Shown piece after piece: positions 13,409-27,500 of a stretch of DNA of 64,000 nucleotides (position 1 is its first letter; each line of letters starts with the position of its first letter). A program made the translations under genes and the position numbers. The notes under the pieces are model-generated. The model was not told the origin of the DNA, ran no database searches, and saw nothing but the letters and a program-made list of their open reading frames with translations. This DNA comes from Trachythela sp. YZ-2020 (Eukaryota > Cnidaria > Anthozoa > Malacalcyonacea > Clavulariidae). The stretch covers positions 1,345,001 through 1,409,000 of the forward strand of contig JADLSH010000273.1 of assembly GCA_016169945.1 (NCBI GenBank). Direction: 5' to 3'.

Positions 13409-16400
13409 TGCCCTCATCATCAATATCCTCATCATCATCATCATCATTATTGTCATCATCATCACCATAATTATCCTCTTAATATCATCATTATAATCGT
13501 CATCATCATAATCTAGTAATATATATTTACTGTAGGGTTTCCTAAAAGTTTCAATGGTTGTTTTGGAAGCTGGAAAGCCCGCACCGGTAATAGACCTTAC
13601 GCACATAATGACGTTTCCTTGCGGTGCGTGACTACTACTACCAGAATGCTTTTTCTTGCGATCCTCCCAAAGCATTCTGGTAGTTGTAGTCACGCAACGC
13701 ATAGAAATGTTATAATGCTTACAGTCGATTTCAACTAACTTTTCACTAAAATGTTCCGAACTTCATTTCGAACTTCGGAAATTCGTTGTGAAGTTGAAAA
13801 TTCTATAATGAAATTCAGAATCGGTTTGTAAACTGAGCATTTGATTGGCTGCGTTTTTTATAGTAACCAATCAGAAGTAATATATCATACACGAGAAGGA
13901 GTTTATTATAGTGATTTGAAACACCGAAAAGTGTGTTGAAAAACAAGCCGATGAAAAACAAGCCGAGTTTTTTAACATACTTTGAGGTGTTTTTAAATCA
14001 CTATAATAAACGTCTTCGAGTGTATGATATAGCTTCTAAAACAAACCAGTATTTAAAAATAAATTAAACGCGAAAGTTGAGTTAATTTATGGGTGTTTAT
14101 TACCATGGTATCAAGACGACGATACGGTGGTGATTTGCTTTGTGTTTTGCGCATGAATTGTTAATGAGTTTGAGAAGCTTTGTTTACAAACTTGCTTGTG
14201 AATTTCATTATGAACTTTTGAACTTCGCAACGAATTTGCGAATTTCGAAACGAAGTTCGGAGCATTTTAGTGAAAAGTTAGTTGAAATCGACTGTAAGAT
14301 TTTATAATTATTATTGTTGTTGGCCTTGATATCTGATTTCTATTGCCATAGCCAACTATATGATGCCAATAGTATGTGTGATATTTGAATAATTCTAAAC
14401 AGAAATTTAATATATCTATTCTGTGCAGTAAAAACCTCATTTTGACCTACCTTTTACTGTAGACGTTGCCGGATATGATGTCATCAGATGAATTTAAAAT
14501 TAGTATTCCTTTGCTTTTTGCTGCTAGAACTCATCTATTGAGTTCATATCCGGCACCTTTAACAATGAAAAAGTTAATCAAGATAAAGGAATTCTAAGGA
14601 ATGACCCAAATATTATAGTCCAGGAGGAGAAGGGGGGGTATCGTCACCTGGCGAGGAAATTTATAAATAGTAGCGATTCTAGTTAAGTTGGAAAATGTGA
14701 AAAGGATTTTCCGAAATCCAAAGTAAGCCTTATTGTTCACTTTTTTACGTAATCACTATATATTCAAGTTCTTTTTCGAAAGGGTTAACAACAAACATGC
14801 CGATGTACTTGCCTACGTTGGCTGGAAAGTTGTCCCGATTGCAGAATAAGTGTGAGGTTTAGAAAAATTCACATGCTCTTGAAATAGACATCCACATCTC
14901 CAACAATGTTCAAAAAGTGGTGTTCGGAGAGAAATTTAAGAAGGTGTAAGAAAATCAACGGCCTAGGTCTGAAGCCACCATGCTCAGGCAACCAGGATAT
15001 CACACAAAAAGATCTAGCTATATTGCCTACATTCTCAGACCTGCAGACCTGGACTTTAGGTTTTACAATTGATCGCAATGAATTGTGCTTATTTGCTGGT
15101 GATGATGCTACTTTGTTCCAAATATTATGCCTAAAAGCAAACCTAAATGTATGAAATAAGAGACATTAGGCCGGCAATATTTCCATAACATCGAAATCCA
15201 AGCACCCAAATTGACCAAAATAACTAACTTCCATAACACCGCTCATTGTGTGATGATACCCCCATAATGCCCACTTAGTCTATAAATAACATCGGTTTTT
15301 TAATCAGTGCATCAAATTTAATACAAATTAATAACTTTCATCACCTACCTCGTCCGATGATGTCATCTCATATTTTCACCACGTGAAAACGAGGCAGGCA
15401 TCCACACTTACTCCCCATATTACATCGATTTTTGAAACCAACACTAACTTGCATAGCATTTCTTGTTGGATGACTTCATGCCCTTATATACACCAAAGCA
15501 GACGGCCCCACTAATTGTCCGTATAAAATCGATTTTTGAAATCAGCGCATCAAACTTGACTACAATCAATACCTTTTATAAATTCCCTAGTTGGGTGACG
15601 ATACCCCCCTATTACACATACCAAAAATACCATATTTGGGTTTGTTGACACTTTAACTAAAGATAGTTTTAATATTTATTAGTCTCTGGAAAATCTAGCA
15701 GGGTCACCTGACGAAGACGATATTGAAAGGTATATGCAGATTATATTTCTTATGACAGTTGTGCATTGGCACTTTTTAATCATTTTTAGGGATGGTCTTT
15801 ATTTTGTATTTTCAATTTTATATAAAAGAATAAATTGTATTGTTCTTTTGGGCATCTCCTGCGAACGTATTTTGTACAGTAGAGTATATAATTCAGAAAA
15901 CTGTTTACACCATTCGCGTGCGTGTTGTAAGTCTTTAGTAAACACGGCTGCTAATGCTCCATCTATTTCTTAACATGTTCTCATTTTTAATATAGTAACC
16001 TGTTGCATTTGCCCGGAGTGTCATTATCGCCAGCAGTTTTCTCGTTGAAAGTTTACAAAGCAGTCGATATACCACAGAGTAAGAGCTTCTTCCACCTTCT
16101 CTATTACAATTTCCCGCGTGCAAATTGCATTCATGATCCAAGGTTTCGACACTCCAATCTAGCGTCTACATTGTTTTACGTAGATGAATGTAATCCCCGA
16201 GAACAAATCCCGCTCATGACTAGAATCTCTAGGTTGGGAAACTTTAGAAAGTAGAAGACAGAAGATGAAGTCCAGTCTTCTGTATGAAATTCTAAATGAT
16301 TATACTGCTCCCAACTTGAAAGAGTCATTGATTGGGAGTAGTTTAACACAGGCGAACTATAACTTGAGAAATAGCAATACCGATATAGCTCCTAAAAAAA

Positions 16401-16621
16401 GTTTCCTAAATTCCTAAAAAAAGTTTTAAATACAGCGGGGCAAAGCTTATATTTTTAAAGAAAATATTAATAATTAATATTACTATGTTAATGTTGGGTC
16501 ACACCTCCTTTTAATTAGTTAATCTTTTCTTTTATTTCTTGTAAATATTTTGTACATAAAAATGACGCCCCTCATGAAAACCAACGTATATGTTGCTGAG
16601 GCTAACGTCACGAAATAAAGT

Positions 16622-16653
<32 letters not shown>

Positions 16654-19600
16654 CATACATGACTCAACGTTTTGACACGCCAGTCTAGTCGCATCTTGAT
16701 ACGACATTATCGGCCAACAATGTAGAGATCCTCGTGTGGGAACTGGGAAAGAGCTTTTATCTTTAACTGACACGCTTGAGTATATTCGGAGCCACGGTTG
16801 GTAACGTCTCATCAGATCACCCCTGATCTGACGAAGGCACAAGAAACGTTAGTCGTTAGGTCGTGAATGTAATTCTACCAGACTCCAGAGATTGTATTCG
16901 TGTACATGAGCCAGAGTAGCAAACGAGAAATTGTTTTGAAAAGTTGTAATTTTTATTACCTTCGTCAAGAGATTTTGTTTTCACTTCGGTTTCTTTGTGT
17001 ATTTGTGTGCTCTCAGCACGAGAACTCAACAATTATAAAACAGTTAAATACGAGAATTCGCCAACCTAATTGCCACAAGCTAAGAAGAAATCGATCAAAT
17101 TTTGATCCAATTTGGAAGAAAAGTAGATGAAATTTTTGTCAATTTGAGCATGATACAGAACACTTGAGGCAACATGTTCGTTGCACGTATTACTTTGTCT
17201 TAACATAGGATAGTAAAGGGTTTTTGTAAATGAAAACTTCGAGAGAAAACTACATGTATTTTACACCTAATCAGGAGCAGTTGCATAAAATATAGGCCCT
17301 CCGGCTGAAATGGAACTTACGGCCATTACAGTGCAGCACCTTGACCACTAAGCTACTTGCTATACTGGCAACTGGATTCTGTAATGCAGTGGTCAGCCAC
17401 TGCTGCACCGAAATCGCAGGACCGCAGGATTTATCGTTGCATTTTTCTCGACTGTTCACGGTTAGGCCGAAAATATGTACAGATTTTCTCGAGATTTCCA
17501 TTTACAGAAACCGCGGGCGGGATGCTAAATGTTGAAAATAATTGTTAAATAATTATATGCATAATTTTCGTTTTTAGTGGACCATGAGAATTTATTAAAC
17601 CGTCTTCGAAAAGTAAGTTGGATGTTCTGACCACAAATATTCTGACCACAAATAACCCCTTACGCGCAGAATGGAAGAGTGGTATATACCGGGTGGGGCA
17701 AAAAAAGTACGACTGTTTGATTTAGTATAACTTAAAAACTAAAAGAGCTATTACACTTAAACAAGTTTCTTTGCATTTAGCGATGTCTAACTTAAATTTT
17801 GATATATGCCATGTGCATTTTCAAGCATTATTGACCGAGATAGCTGCGTTTAAACGTGACTAAACACTTTAGGAACTGTCGAGAATTAGCTAAAAACGGC
17901 CTATTAAACTAATTTGATAACCGTTACCATTTTATCGTAAGTATTATTTAAATGAAGTGAAGTTGAAGTTAGAAATGTTTCTTGAATAGATATGCTCTTT
18001 TATTCTAACATTTGGCCTTCTAACTTCAACTTCACTTCATTGAGACGAATACTTGCGTAAAATGCTAATGGTTATCAAATTATTTAATAGGCCATTTTTA
18101 GCTAATTCTCGACACTTCCAAAAATGTTTACTCAAGTTTAAACGCAGCTATCTCAGTCAATATTGCATGAAAATGCACATGGTACATATCAAAATTTAAG
18201 TTAGACATCGCTGAATGCAAAGCATCTTGTTTAAGTGTGGTAGTTCTTTTAGTTTTTAAATTATACTAAATCAAACAGTCGTACGTTTTTTGCCCCACCC
18301 GGTATATATGTTTCTATGCAATCTCAATGCGTGCAATTGACCTCTGCCATCACCTGGAACAGTTTAAAAAGGGCTTTGGTGGCGCAATTGTCAGAGCAAG
18401 CGCCTTTCATCTCTGAGATTGTGAGTTTTGATTCTCGCTGCGGCTCGTGACACTTCATGGTGCTACAGAAAATCGTGGGTTTTCTCCGGGTACTCCGGTT
18501 TCCTCCCACAGTGAATGTTAACAAGAGTGTGTTACCATTCCACCGTAGCTGTGCTTTATGATCAGACATGAGTCCTATGGTGGCAGCCAGAGACGCTTTT
18601 AATAAGCCTACGACTCGATCAAGCTAAGTTGAGCTGCGTCCTTCGTAATTCAGCGTAGCTCACAGCTGCAAGCATGGATGATTACCACACCAGAAAGGTT
18701 TAGGTTTTAGTATAAATAGATTTATTTAGGTTGAGTTTCCTCTACTTAGGGACCGGTCATAAAGTATGTGTACTGGGGGCGTGGAGGGTATTCCAAAATA
18801 CTACCATAAAATTTGGCACCCCCCCCCCCGAAAAGCGTCGGAAAATATTTAATACCCCCCTCAAAGGTGATGAAATGTTTCGTACAAACCCACCCCCCAC
18901 CCCCACCCAACCAATCACGCTCCCACCAAAAAAATATAAGAACATACACTCAATTTTATTAAAGTATTAAAGTTTGTAGTTTTAATCATAGACATAGTAT
19001 TAGACTCAGACCCCCTCCCCTCCAACTTACCCTCCACCCCCCCAGTACACATACTTTATGACCGGTCCCTTATCAATATGTTGTAGAACCGTTTAGATCT
19101 GAAAATAAACTGACATCGAGTACACATCACTGTAAAACAAATCAGTTAAAACAACCCATAAATTGGTTGTCCCCTTTCATTTTGAATCTGAGATAACCAA
19201 TTTATGGATTATTTTAACCGACTTGTTAGCAATAATCTATATAATCGATCTTGAACATGTGCGCGTCCAATCATATAATGAGAATTGAGATCTTGAACAT
19301 GTGCGCATCCAATCATATAATGAGAATTGAGATCTTGAACATGTGCGCGTCCAATCATATAATGAGAATTGAGATCTTGAACATGTGCGCGTCCAATCAT
19401 ATAATGAGAATTGAGATCTTGAACATGTGCGCGTCCAATCATATAATGAGAATTGAGATCTTGAACATGTGCGCGTCCAATCATATAATGAGAATTGAGC
19501 TAAACAACACATGACAGCATAAGCAATACGTAGCTATTATTTTCTTATATATTTGTAGAAGACAAAAGATTGTGCGGATCCTTATTGCATCTTCAGCTTC

Positions 19601-22600
19601 GCAGGAAAGCAGGTAATTCTTCATTTTCCCCTACAGCAAATCAACTAATGTTGTCCGTTGGTCAAAACTCACAAACGCAAAACATCGAGTGTGAAAAACA
19701 CAATAGACGTTTTTATTGTTACGAAATTGGTTATGCATTCATGTTTGCATTGCTATGTTATGCTTTTTAAGTATATGTCGGTGTTTATGCTAATGAAGTG
19801 AATTTAAAAGCTGTAACTAGCTTGGTACTTGCTTCTAACTTGCCATAATATAATTAGTCGATTTGTCCGCTTAACTTGTATATAAGCCGGGCCGTTCTAT
19901 GTTAAGCACCACAGCGCGAAATATTTATGTATTTGTCTTAGTGCTTGTAGTTGTTCGTAGTATTTTGCAAGACAGAATTTCTATGCCCCATCGCGCGTTG
20001 TGAATTTTACGCTTTAGCAGAAATCGAGGTTTTGCGGTTTTGGATTTTGACTTCGAAAGGACAACCTTGATTGATTTATCCATATCTCTCGGGATATTCG
20101 GAAAACAGTAAAACAAATTATTTCATTACAATCCGCAAATGATCTCGGAACTCGAGTTCAAGGGTAATGTTCTAGAAATTACGAGAACCAATGAGTATTT
20201 TGATAAAATATAGAACAACGGTAACTCCGATAAAATGTTTATTTTCGGAGTTACCGTTGTTCTATATTTTAATGTTCTAGATTTGGGGCATCTCGCTAAA
20301 GGGCTTATGGATGGAAATTTTAATTGAGCGAAAACGTCGAACTTCCCATCTACAAATTCAGGGGCGTAACTAGGGGGGGAGGGGGTTTGGGAAGGTAAAT
20401 TATGCCATGTTGGTCAGGAAAAAATGCATTCAAGGCATGTTGAGTAAGAACAAAAAGCATAATTGAAGACCAGTTTGGGCATTTGAAAAATTTGGTAATC
20501 TAATATACAACATTTTCTGACCATCAGAACTCTATAAAATCTTCCCCCAAAGTGCATAAAATGGCGTTTCAGAGACTCTATATTTCAAAATTATATACCT
20601 CCATATTCCCATAATGGCCTCGTGCTTTCAGCACGCGATACCTGTGCATTCCCACTAGCGGCATCGCGGGCATGCATGTCCCCATAAACCTTTTTGGCTT
20701 TTTCCGGCTCCTTAACATTATGTTTTGACCACGCCCTTTCGTCGGGCAAAATGATCCACACCCCCCGCCATACGTTTAGACCCAAGTTACGCCTTTGTAC
20801 AAATCTTTTATCATCCTGTTTTACCTTGCAAGATGCTAAAAATCTAGAATATCACCCTTGTCCCATACGCTGGCAACACCCAAGTATAAATAGATGAATT
20901 TGCACGTGGTTAGTTCTTTCCAACTAGACTCTGTCACTCAGTTGTCAGGGCAAGTTCAATTCCTACCAGAGGACCTAAGTTGCATTTTTCGCAACTGCTT
21001 CCGGTTAGATCTAAAGTATGTACATTTACAAAGCTTTTAACACTATTGGAAATTGATCCAAGTATTTCCTTTGATGATCACTCTTAGTGCGTATCAAAAT
21101 TTAGGCATATTAACTTTACCATGTTAGACATATTTTAGATAAAGATCTACTCGTTCTAGTCGATGTTTAGTTTTCAGTAAATTTTACTATTGCGTGCCGG
21201 TATATGCTATAAACTACATTGTATATTGCATGTAGCAGTGTGTTGTAATTGGCCAAATTAACCGTTGATACATACCCAGTCACAATTTTGTAATGTTATT
21301 AATATGTTATCACCTGTTGAGTTATGCAATGTTCAAGATGTAACAAAGCTTAAAAAGTAAAATATAGAAAATATAATACGTTTAGTAAATATTTCAAATT
21401 ATTTTTTTATTTCTAAAGGCAACAAGTAGCATCAAATATGACTCCAGAAGCCCACAGTTCAACGAAAAATTAAATATTTCTTTCAAAGTAAGTATATAGA
21501 TAAAGATTATTCGAAAACCTCCTTATGAAATGACTAATTAATTAAGCATAAAAACAATCGTGGACAAATAGATTGATTACCCCCGCCAGGAGTAATTTCA
21601 ACTTGAAAGTGATGCACGATTTAGCATCGAAACGTCGTTACCAAAAATAACTTATATCGTTTTCATTTGTTTCAAATTGATTTTCAAAAAGTTTTCAATT
21701 TGTTTGACAGCAAGATGACTGAAAAATATCAAACATTTTGACACGAAGATTGGTGCCGAGGCCCTAGGCCAAGGATAAATCGATTAAATTTTGGTTCAAT
21801 TTTGATCATGGACAAATCATTGAACTACAACAAACATATTGATTCAATCATCAAGAAGGCCTCTGCAAGAATTAAACTTCTTTCACGTATCCGACAGTCG
21901 ACAGAGTATAAATCCACATGTTGCAGAGATAATCTACAAAGTCATGATAGAATCAACCCTAACTTACTGTAACAATCTATTCCTTGGCATGTCAAACACC
22001 ACCATGTCCAGATTGCAACAAATTAAAGATCGTGCTTATAGGGTTGTATCAGATTATGGCAAGCATGACATTTAAACGGTTGGCGCCCAATAACCGCAGT
22101 CAGAGAACAACGATGTGCAGAAGAAGTTTTCAAATGTTTAAACCATAGGCGGATTTTCAGATTTTGCTCTGGGGGGGTGTCGGAAATTTAGGGGGGGTGC
22201 CAAAAATTTAGGGGGGGAGGTGAGCGACAGCGTGCGTAGTGCCGTCGAGCAAGCTGCAGCAGGGGTCTGGGGGCACAGTTGGCAATGGGGGTAAGGGGGC
22301 GAAGCCCCCAGAAAATTTTGAGATTTTTGGTCTTTTTTAGTTCAAAATCCTTGTTTTTAGTCTTACTTAGTTCAACATCTTTATTTCAATCACACTACTG
22401 TCATTTATCCCAATGAGCATTTAAATTTTTTTGGGGGGGTGCAAATTTCTCTAGGTGGGGTGGGAAAACTTTTGGGGGGGTGCACCCCCCCAGAAAATCC
22501 GCCTATGATTTAAACGGACTTGTGCCAGGAAAATTTGAAATGTTCTCGCATCAAAGAAAAACAAGAGGAAATAACTCAAAGCTGGAAAAATGTTCTCTTT

Positions 22601-24477
22601 TCAAGGAGCATTAATTTTTAACAAACTACCAGACGATTTAAGAAATGAACCGTCCTTGGTAATTTTTAAACAAAAATGTAGACAGTTTTTTAATGGAAAT
22701 TAACATAACCAGCACTTGTGGTGTCGTGGTCACCACGCTTGCCTTTCAAGCTGGGAGACCCGGGTTCAATCCTTGGTCGGACCTCTACTCATGGTCTTAA
22801 AATAATTGAGGAGAAAGTGCTACCTTTACATTGACATCAGTAAATGGTTAGACTTTCGCGTCTTTCGGATAAAGACGTTAAAATCGTAGGTACCTCGGAT
22901 CCCCTATCAATTGGGCAATCGCCTGTTGGGAAATCCGCTCACCAATGAGTGAGAAACTCAATAAACTCAATAAACAGAAATTTATTGGTATCATTTTATA
23001 GAATATTGCCGGACATGAATAATGCTATAAACATCTTACACTCTTATGAAGATAACATTTTAGATTTTTAACTATAAGCGTGATGAACTAGAACAATATT
23101 AAAAGTAGTTTTATTTATTTATATATATTTTAACTTTGTTACAGGTCCTTGAATGATAGCAGCTATTTAAATTAGCTGACCAAAGTTAACCTGTATAAAT
23201 ATTGTATATTATTATTATTATTATTATTATGAAAAATTTACAAAAGTTTTTCTTCCTCTCCGTGGCTGAAAAGATGTGCATGCGTATTTGGAACATTACA
23301 ATTTATGCATGAATATTTGACTCAATGTGCTGGTGGTGGTATATGCAGTCTCTGAGTGGAGAATTCAATACTAACTTCTTTCTTCTGGAATCTATTTTCA
23401 GTATCCGTCTGTATGTGATAAATTGAAAATCCAACTTATGGACAAGTGAGTAAAAAATTATTTCAATTGCGGACAAAAACCTCATCTTCACTGTTAATTC
23501 AAAAGAGCCTTTTTTGTAGCTTATAAAATTGAGTTCATTGACATTAACCAACTTACATCTGATCCACTGATCTGAAAAGTAGACTGGACAGCCCTGTTGT
23601 TCACTGCATGGTCCAGGAAATGAAGCCTGTTAAACACGGTGAGCTCCATATATATCTGCAGTGAAAACCTACGGCCAAAACGTGAAGCTAAAGATGGCGG
23701 ATTTTCGTCCGGGCGGTTTGCACAAACCGGCAATGAGTGTGCCAAAAATTAGTATTTTTACTTCGATTCAAACAATAATATTTTGATTTTATGAATCAAT
23801 AACCTGATTAGCGAAACAATCTGTTTAGAAAAACTGGAAAAAGTGGTGTGAAAACTGTTTATGACCTTCATGAGTTTGGACATCAATTGCCGCCATCTTG
23901 GCTTCACTTGTCCTATTGGCCGAACATTAGAAGTTCTTCCTCCAGATATATATGGAGCTCACTGGTTAAACATTGCTAGACAAAGGAAATACGTCATCAT
24001 TACGGAACCAAATATACAGGAAAATTGTCTCTACTTGTTTTTAAAACGTCTTCGATAAAAATACCAGATTACTGTGCGTTTTTAACATATGAAACATTTC
24101 AAGCAATTCATTTCTAGCATTATACGCTAAAAATGCTGTCAGTTGGTCCCTTAGTAATGGCTGACTTCCGGACACAATAGATAGTACATTCAGTATTATT
24201 ACCAGATCAGTGATCTTATCCAAAAATAACATCATATCCGGCAAAGAGATACTTCAAAAGCTTCGATACCTGCCCGAAGGGCCTGAAGTTGCACTAGTTC
24301 TAAAAATATATAAATTTTCGTTTGAATATCCTATCCACAAACACCTTCAACTTTTACTCGATTAGTTCACTTATTACTTCATTTTAGCAACCTAAGTCTA
24401 ATTCCTTTCCTGGAGAATTGTCCACTGCACTGTGCCTCACTGATTGACTTCACATTTTCTACGTTTCCTACATTTCC

Positions 24478-24544
<67 letters not shown>

Positions 24545-27500
24545 GAAATAAAGAATGGACTAATCCTGAACTAATGAATATTTAGACTCTCCGTATTTCC
24601 TTTAAATATTAATAATATATATATATAGCCTTATGTGATTTAAGTAGTCAATTGTAAGTTACCTCTAGAAGCGAGATTTACAATTGTATATATCTAAGAA
24701 AAAAGTTATATCAATAAAGTTTTCATTATTATTATTAAAATATCAGGAACTGATTAAGGAACATCACAACAAATATGATAAGGTCAAATTTGTCAATTTA
24801 TCTATCAGTTCACCAGGAGTTTTCAATCAATCCGCCTCACTAGACTTTGTTGAAATGCTGAAAGATCTGAAATTTGACGAGCAATGTAGAAAATATCTTG
24901 TTAGGAAAATTATTAACACTTGTATCAGGTCCTCATATTATATATTTTGTAAACGTAACAAAGAATGGGATAACACAGAACTAATGTCATCCTAATATTT
25001 TTATCATATATATAGAGAGAGTTAATTCAAGTAGACACTGGTAAACTACCTGTAAAGAGAGGTTTATCACTGTAGTATGTAAACATCGATCAAATAATAA
25101 AGTTTCCATTATTATGTTACACTCAGGACCCTCACATACGTATCCGGGTTCGTTTGAATCAGGCCATGCAGTTGCGGATTCAAAAAACACAGTACGCGTG
25201 CGCGCGTATTCGGATGCGTTGCGTTTTCGATCGTCCACACGTATCCACGAATACGATACGAATAAGCAAGAGTCGTTTCCAGTCTGGAGACCGTTTTCAA
25301 AAGTTTGCGGCTACGGTGTGCGTTTTCGCCGGATACGTTTGCACGGAGGGCGTTTCCGCAACAAAACGTTTGCGGATACAAACGAATGCGGATGCGTGTG
25401 GACAGGGCCTCAAATCAGGGACGTAGCCAGGGGGGAGCCGAGGGAGCCGCGGCTCCCCCCCTTTGGTAATATTTAGTGCTAATACTTACTGCAAAACCAG
25501 GAATTATGCCCCACATATAGCCACAACTACCTTTAATCCCCACAGGGCTCCCCCCCCCCTTTGAAAGTTCTGGCTACGTCCCTGCCTCAAATCTTACTAA
25601 ACAACACTTTGCACAGATATTTCTTTCGAAAATGTTTTTCTTAAGGTCTTTTTGGTTTTCTTAAGAACAAGACCTCTCACCCAATCCTTTGTTTACCGAT
25701 CAATTTTCTCTTCGGTCCCCCCCCGGCAATAAATAATGAGTGGTCTTTTATTGAGGTAATTTTTTTATTTCCAGCCATTGAAATGTTTACTCAAGTACAC
25801 CATTTTTAAAAACCAAAACGTGTACTTACCATTACGCATTACGTATTTTGAGAATTAATTACGCCAAGAAGCTTGCATAGGCTTAAGTGAAAACAAATTA
25901 GAAAATTTCTTGTAAATAATTGGACATGTATCTTTGATTTGAATGACTTATGAATATTAATTAAATATTTAGTATTATGTTCAAATAAAAAATGTGTCCG
26001 TTCGGGATATGCAACCCAAGTAATTAAGAAGAGTTTAAAATGTTAATAATTTTCAGTGAGAATAGATGCTTTCCATGTGTCAATTTGTTTAAAGTGCCTA
26101 TACAGCCCAAGTTTTTATTTGATATTTTAATAGACCATGAAAAAGTAGTTTATAAGTCTATTATTAGATCAGTGGTTATTGTACAGTTTTTCAATTGCAC
26201 TTTTAGTCGGGCGATATTTTGCAGTAAATTGGGAAAAGTTGTTTTATTTTGAAGAAAAACCGAGAACGTTATGGCGGAGTCTGAGATTTATCTTGTTGTT
26301 TTAAGTTTAGTAAATACTACCTAAAAGACATTGCATGCTATCATGCTGGATAGATATGATTGCTCAAAGGTCCAGTATAGGTTATATGAATCAATGCAGT
26401 TTGACTTCGACACGTTTTTAAAATGACGTTCCAAGGTGGCTCGTTTCAAGCCCCTAAACCTGTGGGATTTTTATACAAATTTGTATATGTTGAAGGGCCG
26501 ATATCTTCCAAACGAAATTTGCAATAGAAAAACTGTAAAATAATTTATAAGCCACTTTTTTATGCCCTAATTAATCCGTAATCGACGTTTTTCTAGGGAC
26601 TTTGGGACCTTGGATGATTACATTGGCACCATATATTTACCTGTGTCGCAATTATCTGGGCAAGGAGGAAATGGTAAATGTTCAAAAGTATTAGGAAATT
26701 ATCTAAAAAAAAGTGCAGGCAAACTTTGCGTGCACGCATTACAGGCCCGACCATGTTAACATTTGTGGGATTAATCCGCTCGGGTGCATAGGCCGAGAAT
26801 CGCTAGGGGGGTTGGGGTATCAGAGCATTGAACTACTGAGATGTAACGGAAGTGAACTCATTATAGAATGTTATTGTATGCTCAGTCTAACTCTCCGTGA
26901 AATTATTGGTGCGACAATTAAATGTCGTATTTTCGCACCCTTTAAACATGTTTAAAAACATTGTGAATCATGATATAACAATATAGTTGATGTTCGCGGG
27001 CATAAATATGTTTTTTTCCCGAGTCAGACTCATTTTAGCCCGAGCGTAGCAAGAGTTAAAATGAGTTCTGAGGAGGGCCAAAAAATGTAATTATGCCCAA
27101 CAACATCAACTGTATTACTATTATTATAATTTTACCGGGCGTGCACTTAAGGACCGATCAAACGAGAACGCAAGTCATCGCAAAGTAAACTTGTTTTGAC
27201 TTGCGTTGACTTGCGTTGACTTGCGACGCGACCGATCAAATGATACGCAAGAAATTTAGGGCGATTTAGCCCGAGTGCTTGTCTTTCATGTTCTCACTCT
27301 TATTGGAAACATTTTCGTCGACTTTTTCCAGTTTTTCGGTATTTTTTGAAGCATTTGGAACGAACGGTATTCGACTGCGGCGTTTCCCGCTTTTTTTAAC
27401 AATCACAGAGATAAATAGAGCACGAGCACAGAGGACTAGGGACTAGCCTAGCTTTATGTTACCATGGCAACTGGTCACGAAAAACTTGCTTGAACTTGCG

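Noticed and set aside
19248..19499. CRISPR-like regular repeat array
   Set aside because: The repeats are contiguous with no unique spacers, and the DNA is from an intron-containing animal genome.
19209..19514. Repeat-protein-like frames (91 codons, six repeats)
   Set aside because: The 42-bp tandem repeat is a multiple of three, so all frames stay open. No conserved protein motif.
22720..22795. Functional tRNA gene
   Set aside because: The acceptor ends do not pair and a SINE body follows directly.
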